A stretch of DNA of 64,000 nucleotides from Rouxiella sp. WC2420 (GTDB lineage: Bacteria > Pseudomonadota > Gammaproteobacteria > Enterobacterales > Enterobacteriaceae), in contig NZ_CP165628.1 in assembly GCF_041200025.1 (NCBI RefSeq), positions 3,906,001-3,970,000 on the forward strand, in the 5' to 3' direction. The translations under genes were made by a program, and so were the position numbers. The notes under the pieces were generated by a model. The model was given only the letters and a program-made list of their open reading frames with translations, ran no database searches and was not told where the DNA came from. Positions 34,739 through 42,998 of this stretch are shown here, one piece after another (position 1 is the stretch's first letter; each line of letters begins with the position of its first letter).

Positions 34739-35131
34739 TTAATGATAATAGACTCTTGAAGCAGATGCTCTATGAACCATGAAAAGAGGATCTTTTTCAA
34801 TACAGTTGGCAGCGACTTTCATATCTTCAAAACAAAGTAGATCTGAATCCTGATCGGTATTTCTATCAACTCTATACCCTTCTCCATAATTCAAGATAAA
34901 TACCATATAAGATCCATCATTGTATAATGAAGGTATTTTGTATTTCTCGTGAATATTTTTTTTATTATTTTCCCACCATGAAATTTGTTGATATTTAAAC
35001 AATGGGAAATTTTTAACCAATAAAGTATTTCCATCGTGCACAGCAATAATTTCTACCGGCCGTGTTATCCTCCAAATTAGGCAAAGAAAAGCAATTACAA
35101 AAATTAATAATAGTTTTTTTAATTTACTCAC
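34739..35131 (-). CDS. DUF943 protein, putative immunity partner of effector A (D1)
   Basis: 130 aa from GTG 35131; AAAGGAATTAGAG precedes it and the effector stop lies inside it (8-nt overlap GTGAGTAA), which implies translational coupling. Membrane span about residues 6-22 (LLLIFVIAFLCLIW), then RPVEIIAVHDGNTLLVKN and the DUF943 blocks WWENNKKN, NYGEGYRVDR, DLLCFEDMK and NCIEKDPLF. Residues 42-130 are nearly identical to the orphan copy at 31285. The known DUF943 family has no assigned function; immunity is inferred from the overlap and multiplicity. Confidence 0.82.
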   Translation of the reverse strand: MSKLKKLLLIFVIAFLCLIWRITRPVEIIAVHDGNTLLVKNFPLFKYQQISWWENNKKNIHEKYKIPSLYNDGSYMVFILNYGEGYRVDRNTDQDSDLLCFEDMKVAANCIEKDPLFMVHRASASRVYYH

Positions 35132-36335
35132 CTCTAATTCCTTTTATTTTTACCATCACATTTATTTCTGTAACAAAAGGCCTGAATGCAAATCTATCCC
35201 AACGCTGGAGAATAAACCATATGGAGAATATGCTCACGTTTTGATAAAGCCAGTGCCTAATATCTTCGTTGTCCAGCCCAAAATGGTCTTGAATATGATA
35301 GTGAACCTCTGCCTCAAAGTTATCGCCATTAATCTGCAAAGACTGTAAAGTAATATGCGTTGCCCACGTGTCATGCACGCTTATTCCTAAACCATTTATA
35401 CGGTCGATTGCATCGTCAAACATAGGAAGCTTAGCATCTCTATTAATTGCTTCTTTAAATTTAAACCTGGCTGTTAATGGGTAGTAATTATTGGTAGCGG
35501 TTATATTTTCTGACAGCACTTCCTTAATCTTTAATAATGTACTCCCTTCCGATTTATCATTTAAAATCTGTTCCTTCATAGCCTTATCCAATAACGGATC
35601 CGAAAAAGGTTTACCATCGCCATACTGCATATGGGTAATCATTTTTCGTATCAATCCTTTATACTCACCGGTCCACGAGAACATGTCAGACAAACTTCTA
35701 AACTCGTCAAAAAGCATTTCGGCGCTGGTTTCCAGACTGATACTTTGCCTGGCCGATGCAATAGGATAGGGAGAAGGATGCGAACCATAGGGAATAAACT
35801 TCACCCCTTCAAACGGATCAACATGCGGCGAGATGTGAATTAATCCAAAATCTTTTTTTAGTTGCTCCTCGGTTAAATCACCATAGCGCATATCGTCCGC
35901 ATCGTAGTCGTCCATCTGGCGCTGAGTTTCATAGATCCTCGCGGGCAGCGGCAGTGGCTGCGGTGGCGATGAAACTTGCTCAACAACTTGCGGGGATTTT
36001 TTTGCCGCTTGCGCATGTTGCAGCGGCGCGGCTTCTTTTTGTGGAACAGGCACAGCACGAGCCGCAGCCTGACTGTCTCCCCTATAGCCGGACGTCGCCC
36101 AAACTTGATTGCTTTTGCATCGACAGGCAACGCGATCCCCATTTCCTACCAGCATGTATTCATCTATCCAGCCGGAATATGTCCCGACAATTTGAAAGCT
36201 GCCTTTGCATTCTTGGCACCAGGCTTTATCTCCAGTGCGGACCAGCGCCTTCATTTCATCGTAAACGCTTGAGGAGGCGCTAATTATATGTCCATGGGTG
36301 GTTTTATCGCCCATTTTTGCCAGACGTCGCGTCAT
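35124..36335 (-). CDS. PAAR-DUF3289 protein, putative type VI secretion effector A
   Basis: 403 aa from ATG 36335 with AAGGA seven bases upstream (a GTG directly before it is the alternative). Same layout as effector B: PAAR tip (1-85) with AWCQECKG and ACRCKS, Ala/Pro-rich linker, then DUF3289 (195-403). It differs from B by only a few residues up to residue 270, then becomes KIKEVLSENITATNNYYP and diverges. Retained in both are ISVHDTWATHITL, QDHFGLD.DI.HW, IWF.LQR and F.TEIN, so these are candidate functional residues. First gene of the island's minus-strand array. Confidence 0.82.
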   Translation of the reverse strand: MTRRLAKMGDKTTHGHIISASSSVYDEMKALVRTGDKAWCQECKGSFQIVGTYSGWIDEYMLVGNGDRVACRCKSNQVWATSGYRGDSQAAARAVPVPQKEAAPLQHAQAAKKSPQVVEQVSSPPQPLPLPARIYETQRQMDDYDADDMRYGDLTEEQLKKDFGLIHISPHVDPFEGVKFIPYGSHPSPYPIASARQSISLETSAEMLFDEFRSLSDMFSWTGEYKGLIRKMITHMQYGDGKPFSDPLLDKAMKEQILNDKSEGSTLLKIKEVLSENITATNNYYPLTARFKFKEAINRDAKLPMFDDAIDRINGLGISVHDTWATHITLQSLQINGDNFEAEVHYHIQDHFGLDNEDIRHWLYQNVSIFSIWFILQRWDRFAFRPFVTEINVMVKIKGIRGE

Positions 36336-36479
36336 CACCTCATCCTTGGGTTATTAATCCGAAGATGAAACGTTAACAGAGTAAAATAAAAATCTCATGA
36401 TGAGATTAAAATATTAAGGAATTTAAAATATTGATATTTACTGTAATTGATTAGTATTTTATATATTCACAACACCAAT

Positions 36480-36502
36480 AAAAAGACCACCCGAGGGTGG
36501 CC
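36480..36502 (-). terminator. Terminator of dusC
   Basis: GACCACCC/GGGTGGCC stem (36485-36502); on the minus strand it is followed by TTTTTATT. Confidence 0.8.
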
Positions 36503-36507
36503 TAAAT

Positions 36508-37440
36508 TTATAATGCCTGAATGGCTAACGAAATATCTTTGGAAGTATTGAGTGCGCGAACTTGAGTAAATACCTCAGTCGCCTCGGAATATTCTTTACG
36601 TAAATATCCTAGCCACTGTTTGATACGGGCTACGTGATATAAACCTGTGTCACCCTGCTTTTCCAGATAGGTATATTTCTTGAGTAAGGTAATGACGTCG
36701 GGCCAAGGCATTTTCGGCTCGTTGTATTTCACTACTCGACTCAGATTCGGCACGTTAAGTGCTCCGCGCCCGATCATCACTGAATCACAGCCGGTAACCT
36801 GCATGCAGTTTTGTGCGCTCGCATAATCCCAAATCTCACCATTGGCGATCACCGGAATGCTAAGCCGTTGACGGATCTCTCCAATCGCCTGCCAGTTAAT
36901 TCGCTCGGCTTTATAACCGTCTTCCTTGGTACGCCCATGGACGGTAAGCTCGGTAGCGCCCGCCTGTTGCACCGCGTCGGTAATTTCCAGCGTTTGTGCC
37001 AGAGAGTCCCAGCCCAGACGTATTTTAACTGTCACGGGTAAGTCCGCAGGAACCGCCTCGCGCATGGCCTTCGCACCTTGGTAAATAAGCTCGGGATCTT
37101 TCAACAAAGTTGCCCCTCCTCCGCTGCCGTTAACCGTCTTCGACGGGCAACCACAGTTGAGGTCAACGCCCCAGGAACCCAGCTCGACAGCGCGGGCAGC
37201 GTTTTCCGCCAGCCACTGCGGATATTGCCCCAGCAGTTGGACGCGAACCCGTGTGCCCGAAGGCGTGCGGCTATTATTTAACAGTTCGGGGCAGAGGCGA
37301 TAAAACGACTTTACCGGCAGCAGCATATCGACCACCCTTAAAAACTCGGTGATACAAAGGTCGTAATCGTTAACTTCGCTCAAAAGCTCGCGCACCAACG
37401 GATCTAATACGCCTTCCATCGGAGCCAATAATACTCGCAT
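36508..37440 (-). CDS. dusC: tRNA-dihydrouridine(16) synthase
   Basis: 310 aa from ATG 37440; the frame extends ten codons to a TTG, less likely. FMN-dependent enzyme reducing U16 in tRNA D-loops. [17 protein letters not shown] is the N-terminal FMN block; [19 protein letters not shown] contains the catalytic Cys; [18 protein letters not shown] and VIANGEIWD complete the TIM barrel. The N-terminal MEGVLD..VR and length are those of DusC rather than DusA or DusB. It stands between the effector island and an MFS gene. Confidence 0.93.
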   Translation of the reverse strand: MRVLLAPMEGVLDPLVRELLSEVNDYDLCITEFLRVVDMLLPVKSFYRLCPELLNNSRTPSGTRVRVQLLGQYPQWLAENAARAVELGSWGVDLNCGCPSKTVNGSGGGATLLKDPELIYQGAKAMREAVPADLPVTVKIRLGWDSLAQTLEITDAVQQAGATELTVHGRTKEDGYKAERINWQAIGEIRQRLSIPVIANGEIWDYASAQNCMQVTGCDSVMIGRGALNVPNLSRVVKYNEPKMPWPDVITLLKKYTYLEKQGDTGLYHVARIKQWLGYLRKEYSEATEVFTQVRALNTSKDISLAIQAL

Positions 37441-37507
37441 AGCCGTTCTACCCTTAAAAATGACGCGCAATCATACGGGCGAACGGCTCGCCAAGGCAAT
37501 GGCCAGC

Positions 37508-38944
37508 TTACTTATAGTTGAGGCTTTCTTGCTGGGTTCGCACCGGTTGTTCTCGCGTGGCCCGTCGCGCGGTGATTATTGCGGCCAGAGGGGCGAGTAA
37601 AAACATCAGCGATAGCCACAATGCAGCCTGGCTTGCTCCCTGCACTCCCCCCACCGAGTTGATTCCGGCAAGGTTGGCGACGGTTCCCGCCAGCGCGGTG
37701 CCCATTGCCGCAGAAAAGGATTGCACCACGCTAATCGATGCTCCGGCCTTTTCTTTATCCTGTGCCTCGGCTTGCTGCAAAACGCGAGTCAGCAGGTGCG
37801 GCCAGCCAAGTCCGGTCGCAAAGCCCAGCAAGCTCAGCCCTATCACGATACCGCTCATGTGCAGCCAGGCTGCGCCAACCGTTAGCGGCAGCGAAACCAG
37901 CAGACAAAGCAAGCTCAGCAACATGATCAACGGTCCGGCCTTGATCGCTGCCGAAGCTCGTTTACCGCTCCAGGCGGCGCTCCACATTTCGCCGACAGTC
38001 CATCCAGCGGCGGCAGCGGCTGTGATGTAACCCGCCAATAGAGGCGTTTGCCCATGCAGATGTTGCAGCAAATACGGCACATAAATGTCGTAGCCCATGC
38101 CAATCATCAACAATGACATGGTGGCAAACAGCGCGCACAGCGGAGATGTGAATGACAGGGCGTTGCGCGGCAACAGGCGTACAGAGCGACTGAATTCTCT
38201 TTTTCGTAGCCACAGCACCAGCACAATGGCCGCGGCAATCCCTGAAAAATTGACCCACCCGTGCGGCGACAGGCTGCCCGCCGAGATAGCCAGTACTGCA
38301 CTTGCGAGCAGCACCAGCTGTAATCGCGGCAGAGGTTCGGCTGGGGCCGGTTTATGCTGGCGAGCAGGCAGGCTTTTCCATACCAACACCGCAAACAACA
38401 GGGTAACCGGTAACAATAGGCCAAAGGCATAGCGCCAGGCGTGCAGCTCGGCAAATATCCCACCGACCGCAGGCCCTACCAGCGTAGCAACCCCCCACAT
38501 TGCCGATATCAGCGCCATCGCTCGCGGCCAAAGCTCTTCCCGAAACACCAGATTGACCATTGCATACGAAAGTGCAAACAAAAATCCTCCGCCTAGACCC
38601 TGTATCGCCCTGCCCAACAGCAGTATTGGCATCGAAGGCGCCACGGTGCAGATAGCTGCGCCAAGCATAAAAATTGCCGTCGCGTTGAGATAGGCCCAGC
38701 GTGGCCCAGATTTATTCAGCAATCGCGCAGACAACGCCGAGCCCATAATGGCACTTATCACAAACAGCGTGGTATTCCAGGCGTACCAGGCCATTCCGCC
38801 GATATCCAGCACCACCGACGGCAAGATTGTGATCACGATATAACTGTTGGTGGCATAAAGCGCGACGCCGGTGCTCAAGGTAATTGCGCTGCCTCGATTC
38901 TCGGCAGTAAATAAACTGCCCCATCCACTGTGACTTTCTGACAT
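37508..38944 (-). CDS. MFS drug/metabolite exporter (DHA2-like)
   Basis: 478 aa from ATG 38944, with AAGGA eight bases upstream; two in-frame ATGs upstream (to 38962) are possible. About 12-14 hydrophobic segments. Motif C-like LVGPAVGGIFAELHAWRYAF in helix 5 marks it as an exporter, and LGRAIQGLGGGFLFAL matches helix 4 of drug:H+ antiporters. It is divergent from a Cys-rich regulator gene with a 123-bp gap, which probably controls it. Confidence 0.87.
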   Translation of the reverse strand: MSESHSGWGSLFTAENRGSAITLSTGVALYATNSYIVITILPSVVLDIGGMAWYAWNTTLFVISAIMGSALSARLLNKSGPRWAYLNATAIFMLGAAICTVAPSMPILLLGRAIQGLGGGFLFALSYAMVNLVFREELWPRAMALISAMWGVATLVGPAVGGIFAELHAWRYAFGLLLPVTLLFAVLVWKSLPARQHKPAPAEPLPRLQLVLLASAVLAISAGSLSPHGWVNFSGIAAAIVLVLWLRKREFSRSVRLLPRNALSFTSPLCALFATMSLLMIGMGYDIYVPYLLQHLHGQTPLLAGYITAAAAAGWTVGEMWSAAWSGKRASAAIKAGPLIMLLSLLCLLVSLPLTVGAAWLHMSGIVIGLSLLGFATGLGWPHLLTRVLQQAEAQDKEKAGASISVVQSFSAAMGTALAGTVANLAGINSVGGVQGASQAALWLSLMFLLAPLAAIITARRATREQPVRTQQESLNYK

Positions 38945-39012
38945 TGCTGGCATCCTTTTCATCGATCATCACAGCGGGATTGCACTCCCGGGGTGATTAG
39001 CCTACATTAAAA

Positions 39013-39026
39013 CAAGTTTTCACTTG
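39013..39026. promoter_or_regulatory. Small inverted repeat in the MFS/regulator gap
   Basis: CAAGT-TTTC-ACTTG in the divergent promoter region; possible operator for the regulator at 39068. Confidence 0.4.
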
Positions 39027-39067
39027 GAATAATAATTCCTGCTTAATCTAGGACCCGAACAACCAAT

Positions 39068-39718
39068 ATGTCAAGCAAAGACTTGGAAAATTCAGAGAGT
39101 GTAAAACAGAGTGTATCCGAGCGGCTATTGATGCTGCTTAAAACCCGTGGCGAACTGCAGGCCAGTGACGCGGGCAAGATCCTCGGCACCACTGGCGAAG
39201 CCATGCGGCAGCAATTTGTGAAGCTGGCAAAAGAAGGACTGGTCGAAAATAAGGCTATAACGCAAGGCGTGGGACGGCCCGCGCAGTACTGGGTACTCAC
39301 CGACGCGGGACATGCCCGTTTTCCTGATACGCATGCCGATTTAACCGTTCAACTGCTCAGAATGATCCGCTCCTCGCTGGGCGAAGATGCACTGAATCAG
39401 CTGATTTCAATCCGAGAGGCTGAAACATTGAAAATTTATCAGCAGGCGATGCAGGGTGCGGATTCGCTTGAGGAAAAACTCGGCCGACTGGCAGCGATCC
39501 GCACGCGCGAAGGCTATATGGCAGGATGGGAAAAACAGCAGGACGACAGCTATCTGCTGATAGAAAATCACTGCCCGATTTGCGCGGCTGCAACTACCTG
39601 TCAGGGATTTTGTCGGGCGGAACGTGAAGTATTTAGCCAAACTCTGGACGCCAACGTGGAGCGCACCGAGCATATCCTGCAAGGCGCCAGGCGCTGCGCC
39701 TATCGGATTTGGCTCTAA
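39068..39718 (+). CDS. COG2345-type winged-helix regulator with C-terminal cysteine cluster
   Basis: 216 aa. N-terminal winged helix (about 15-85): RLLMLLKTRGELQASDAGKILG, EAMRQQFVKLAKEGLVE, and the wing VGRPAQYW.LTDAG. The C-terminal half has ENHCPICAAATTCQGFC (Cys169, 172, 178, 182) and GARRCAYRI (Cys210), a pattern shared with SufR-like regulators that bind an Fe-S cluster. It may therefore sense iron, redox or metal state. It is divergent from the MFS exporter, which is the natural target. The binding of a cluster is inferred. Confidence 0.85.
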   Translation: MSSKDLENSESVKQSVSERLLMLLKTRGELQASDAGKILGTTGEAMRQQFVKLAKEGLVENKAITQGVGRPAQYWVLTDAGHARFPDTHADLTVQLLRMIRSSLGEDALNQLISIREAETLKIYQQAMQGADSLEEKLGRLAAIRTREGYMAGWEKQQDDSYLLIENHCPICAAATTCQGFCRAEREVFSQTLDANVERTEHILQGARRCAYRIWL

Positions 39719-39740
39719 TTATTTTGCAAATCCACAGGCA

Positions 39741-39765
39741 CAAAAAAGCCCTCTCGAGAGAGGGC
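39741..39765 (-). terminator. Terminator between regulator gene and rhlE
   Basis: GCCCTCTC-ga-GAGAGGGC (39748-39765), followed on the minus strand by TTTTTTG; serves rhlE chiefly. Confidence 0.85.
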
Positions 39766-39823
39766 TTCAATCTTCAGATCACCAGATAGGGCATCAAGTT
39801 AACCCAATCATCGGTAGGCTGAA

Positions 39824-41215
39824 TTATTCGCCTGAAGGCTTACGGCTGCGCCCTGCTGAAGAAGCATTCGCGCCTGAACGACGCTGGCCCGCATTGGCCG
39901 CGCTGCCACGACTTGGACGTGCTGGACGGCTTTCGCCTGAACCGTTGCCGCTGCGCTGACCGTTGCCACCCTGACGCGGAGCGCCAGAACGTTGACCGCC
40001 GCCGCCCTGACGTGGAGCACCACGACCGCCACCGCTGCCCTGACGACCGTTAACGATCGGCTCAGCTTTGATAGAAGGGTCCGGCTCATAGCCTGGCAGT
40101 GCAATACGTGGAATTTCGCGCTTCAGCAAACGTTCGATATCACGCAGCAGTTTGTGTTCGTCTACGCAAACCAGTGAAATCGCTTCACCGGTAGATTCTG
40201 CGCGACCGGTACGACCGATGCGATGCACATAATCTTCCGGCACGTTTGGCAGCTCATAGTTAACAACGTGCGGCAGTTGGTCGATGTCCAGACCACGAGC
40301 AGCGATATCAGTCGCCACCAATACGCGAATGCCGCCGGCTTTGAAATCGGCCAATGCGCGAGTACGAGCGCCCTGGCTTTTATTACCGTGAATCGCAGCG
40401 GCAGTGATGCCATCTTTGTTCAGCAGTTCAGCCAAATGGTTGGCGCCGTGCTTGGTGCGGGTGAAGACCAACACTTGTTGCCAGTTGCCGGTGCCAATCA
40501 TTTGTGACAGCAGCTCTCTTTTACGACGCTTGTCAACGAAATGCACGCTTTGTTCAATCTGTGCAGAAGCGGTGTTGCGACGCGCAACTTCAACAGAAGC
40601 CGGGTTAGTCAGCAATTTACTGGCCAGCCCTTTGATTTCGTCGGAGAAGGTTGCGGAGAACAGCAGGTTCTGGCGCTTGGCCGGAAGTTTAGCCAGTACG
40701 CGACGGATATCGTGAATAAAGCCCATGTCGAGCATGCGGTCGGCTTCGTCCAGAACCAGAATTTCAACCTGAGATAAATCAACGGCTCTCTGGTGTTCCA
40801 GATCCAGCAGGCGACCTGGTGTCGCGATAAGAATATCGACACCACCACGCAGTTTCATCATTTGTGGATTGATGCTCACACCACCAAACACCACCAGCGA
40901 ACGCAGCTTCAGGTGTTTACTGTAAGCCGTCACGTTTTCGCCGATCTGTGCCGCCAATTCGCGGGTTGGAGTCAGGATCAGCGCACGAACCGGGCGACGT
41001 CCCTGAATCGGAACGCTCGTGTTAAGAAGCAATTGCAAAACAGGCAGAGTAAAACCAGCGGTCTTACCAGTACCGGTTTGTGCGCTTGCCATCAAATCAC
41101 GGCCCTGCAGCACAACAGGAATTGCCTGCTGTTGAATAGGCGTAGGTGAGGTATAGCCCTGCTCTTCAACAGCACGCAGAATGTCGGCACTCAGGCCGAG
41201 AGAATCAAATGACAT
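39824..41215 (-). CDS. rhlE: DEAD-box ATP-dependent RNA helicase RhlE
   Basis: 463 aa. Q motif in [26 protein letters not shown], Walker A AQTGTGKT (45-52), [12 protein letters not shown] (156-159), SAT (in [11 protein letters not shown]), and C-terminal core [13 protein letters not shown]. The last 80 or so residues are Arg/Gly/Ser-rich repeats ([15 protein letters not shown]-like) typical of RhlE RNA-binding tails. It participates in ribosome assembly and RNA decay in E. coli. A structured leader lies directly upstream. Confidence 0.95.
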   Translation of the reverse strand: MSFDSLGLSADILRAVEEQGYTSPTPIQQQAIPVVLQGRDLMASAQTGTGKTAGFTLPVLQLLLNTSVPIQGRRPVRALILTPTRELAAQIGENVTAYSKHLKLRSLVVFGGVSINPQMMKLRGGVDILIATPGRLLDLEHQRAVDLSQVEILVLDEADRMLDMGFIHDIRRVLAKLPAKRQNLLFSATFSDEIKGLASKLLTNPASVEVARRNTASAQIEQSVHFVDKRRKRELLSQMIGTGNWQQVLVFTRTKHGANHLAELLNKDGITAAAIHGNKSQGARTRALADFKAGGIRVLVATDIAARGLDIDQLPHVVNYELPNVPEDYVHRIGRTGRAESTGEAISLVCVDEHKLLRDIERLLKREIPRIALPGYEPDPSIKAEPIVNGRQGSGGGRGAPRQGGGGQRSGAPRQGGNGQRSGNGSGESRPARPSRGSAANAGQRRSGANASSAGRSRKPSGE

Positions 41216-41233
41216 ATAGGGAAAAACTCCAAT

Positions 41234-41274
41234 CCACTCTAACCCGAACAGGTTCGGTGCAGTTTCAAGAGTGG
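41234..41274 (-). promoter_or_regulatory. Structured 5' leader of rhlE
   Basis: An outer stem CCACTCT (41234-41240) with AGAGTGG (41268-41274) encloses CCGAAC/GTTCGG (41244-41257). It ends 19 nt before the rhlE start codon and beside its GGAG ribosome site, so folding may gate translation. The rest of the 41275-41574 gap shows nothing definite. Confidence 0.5.
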
Positions 41275-41574
41275 ATGATCAGACGAGGCAAATGAGGCAT
41301 TACCACGAGGATTCGGCACAAACTGCAGTGCGCCAGTTGCGAGGATTCTAACAGATAACCTGTCAACGCGCGCATTTATATGATTCAAGCTGTAAATGAG
41401 TCGGAGTAAATCGATAAGCACGATATTTTGTTCGGCATAATCGCCTCTGCCTGATACAGCATCGTAAAATTGGCTTTTCAATGAAAACACGCCACTTTTA
41501 ATACGTCGTCGAAAGGATTAGCTTGCTATGATTCCCATGGTTAACTATTTCATCCCTAAGGCATCGCCGTCAAA

Positions 41575-42780
41575 ATGGAAACCTGGAAACTTAATTTAAT
41601 CTCTGTATGGCTTGGCTGCTTCTTTACTGGTCTGGCGATGAGTGAAATCCTCCCTTTTCTTCCGCTGTATGTTGAACAACTGGGCGTCCACGACCACGAA
41701 GCGCTGAGCATCTGGTCTGGCGTAGTGTTTAGCGGCACTTTCCTGGTTTCTGCCTGCGTTGCACCACTGTGGGGAAGCCTGGCCGATCGTAAAGGCCGCA
41801 AGCTGATGCTGCTGCGCGCCGCGTTGGGCATGGCAATTGTCATGGTTTTACAGGGCTTTGCGCAAAACGTCTGGCAGTTGTTTATCTTTCGCACCCTGAT
41901 GGGTCTAACCTCCGGCTATATCCCCAATGCCATGGCGCTGGTCGCCTCACAGGTACCGCGCGATAAAAGCGGGTGGGCGCTGGGAACACTGTCTACCGGA
42001 CAAGTTGCCGGGGTGATTATCGGCCCTTTACTGGGCGGTTTTATGGCCGACCATCTTGGACTGCGGATGGTATTTTTCGTCACCGCCGGGCTGCTGTTTA
42101 TCAGCTTCCTGATCACCCTGTTTCTGATTAAAGAACGCGTGGTCCCGATATCTAAAGCCAATCGCCTCAGCGGAAAAGCAGTATTCAGCTCGCTGCCTTA
42201 TCCGATGCTAATGATAAGTCTGTTTGTCACCACCATGATGATTCAGCTGGCGAATGGTTCCATCAGCCCGATTCTGACCCTGTTTATTCGCAATCTTTCC
42301 GGCAACAGCGACAACATCGCGTTTATCAGCGGCGTGATCGCGGCGGTGCCGGGGATTTCTGCTCTGCTTGCCGCCCCCAAGCTCGGCAAGCTTGGCGATC
42401 GCATCGGCGCACATCGGGTGCTGATCGCCGCGCTGGTGTTCTGTTTTATTCTGTTCTGCTTTATGGCAACCATCACCACCCCTGTGCAGCTAGGCATTCT
42501 GCGTTTCCTGCTAGGATTCGGCGATGGAGCATTAATGCCCGCGGTTCAGGCGCTTTTGGTAAAATACAGCAGCGATCAGGTGACAGGCCGCATCTTTGGA
42601 TATAACCAGTCATTTATGTACCTGGGTAACGTTGCGGGTCCGTTAATTGGTTCCGGCGTCTCGGCAATGCTCGGTTTCCGCTGGGTGTTTCTGGTCACCG
42701 CCATTCTCGTACTGTTAAATGCGGCGCAGGTTTGGTGGAGTTTTAGAAAAGTGCCAACCACCGGCGTGCGAATAAAGTAA
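41575..42780 (+). CDS. mdtG: MdtG-like MFS multidrug transporter
   Basis: 401 aa, twelve hydrophobic segments. [46 protein letters not shown] (loop 2-3 motif), [32 protein letters not shown] and IFGYNQSF are the MdtG (YceE) blocks. E. coli MdtG confers deoxycholate and fosfomycin resistance when overexpressed. It is slightly shorter than E. coli's (408 aa), lacking the N-terminal tail. Divergent from rhlE; terminator follows. Confidence 0.85.
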   Translation: METWKLNLISVWLGCFFTGLAMSEILPFLPLYVEQLGVHDHEALSIWSGVVFSGTFLVSACVAPLWGSLADRKGRKLMLLRAALGMAIVMVLQGFAQNVWQLFIFRTLMGLTSGYIPNAMALVASQVPRDKSGWALGTLSTGQVAGVIIGPLLGGFMADHLGLRMVFFVTAGLLFISFLITLFLIKERVVPISKANRLSGKAVFSSLPYPMLMISLFVTTMMIQLANGSISPILTLFIRNLSGNSDNIAFISGVIAAVPGISALLAAPKLGKLGDRIGAHRVLIAALVFCFILFCFMATITTPVQLGILRFLLGFGDGALMPAVQALLVKYSSDQVTGRIFGYNQSFMYLGNVAGPLIGSGVSAMLGFRWVFLVTAILVLLNAAQVWWSFRKVPTTGVRIK

Positions 42781-42801
42781 CAGCAATAATAGTGAATTCT
42801 A

Positions 42802-42825
42802 AAGGGCCTGACGGGCCCTTTTTTT
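42802..42825 (+). terminator. Terminator of mdtG-like gene
   Basis: AAGGGCC-tgac-GGGCCCTT and seven T. Confidence 0.9.
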
Positions 42826-42998
42826 ATACTTAATAAATGTCATCTTTATCGCCTTTCTTAATGCCAGGAGTTAATCAAAAACAACTTTTCTCCCTTTTAT
42901 CAAAAACAGGTCTCGAGCATAAAAACAGTCGTTGTTCTCAGGCAAAGTTCCGGGCAACCGAATAACGACTATTACCTTGTTTTTAAAAGGAGTTTAAG

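Noticed and set aside
31180-36480. Prophage or transposon carrying the effector genes
   Set aside because: The region is AT-rich and mosaic, but no integrase, transposase, terminal repeats, tRNA end or phage genes are seen.
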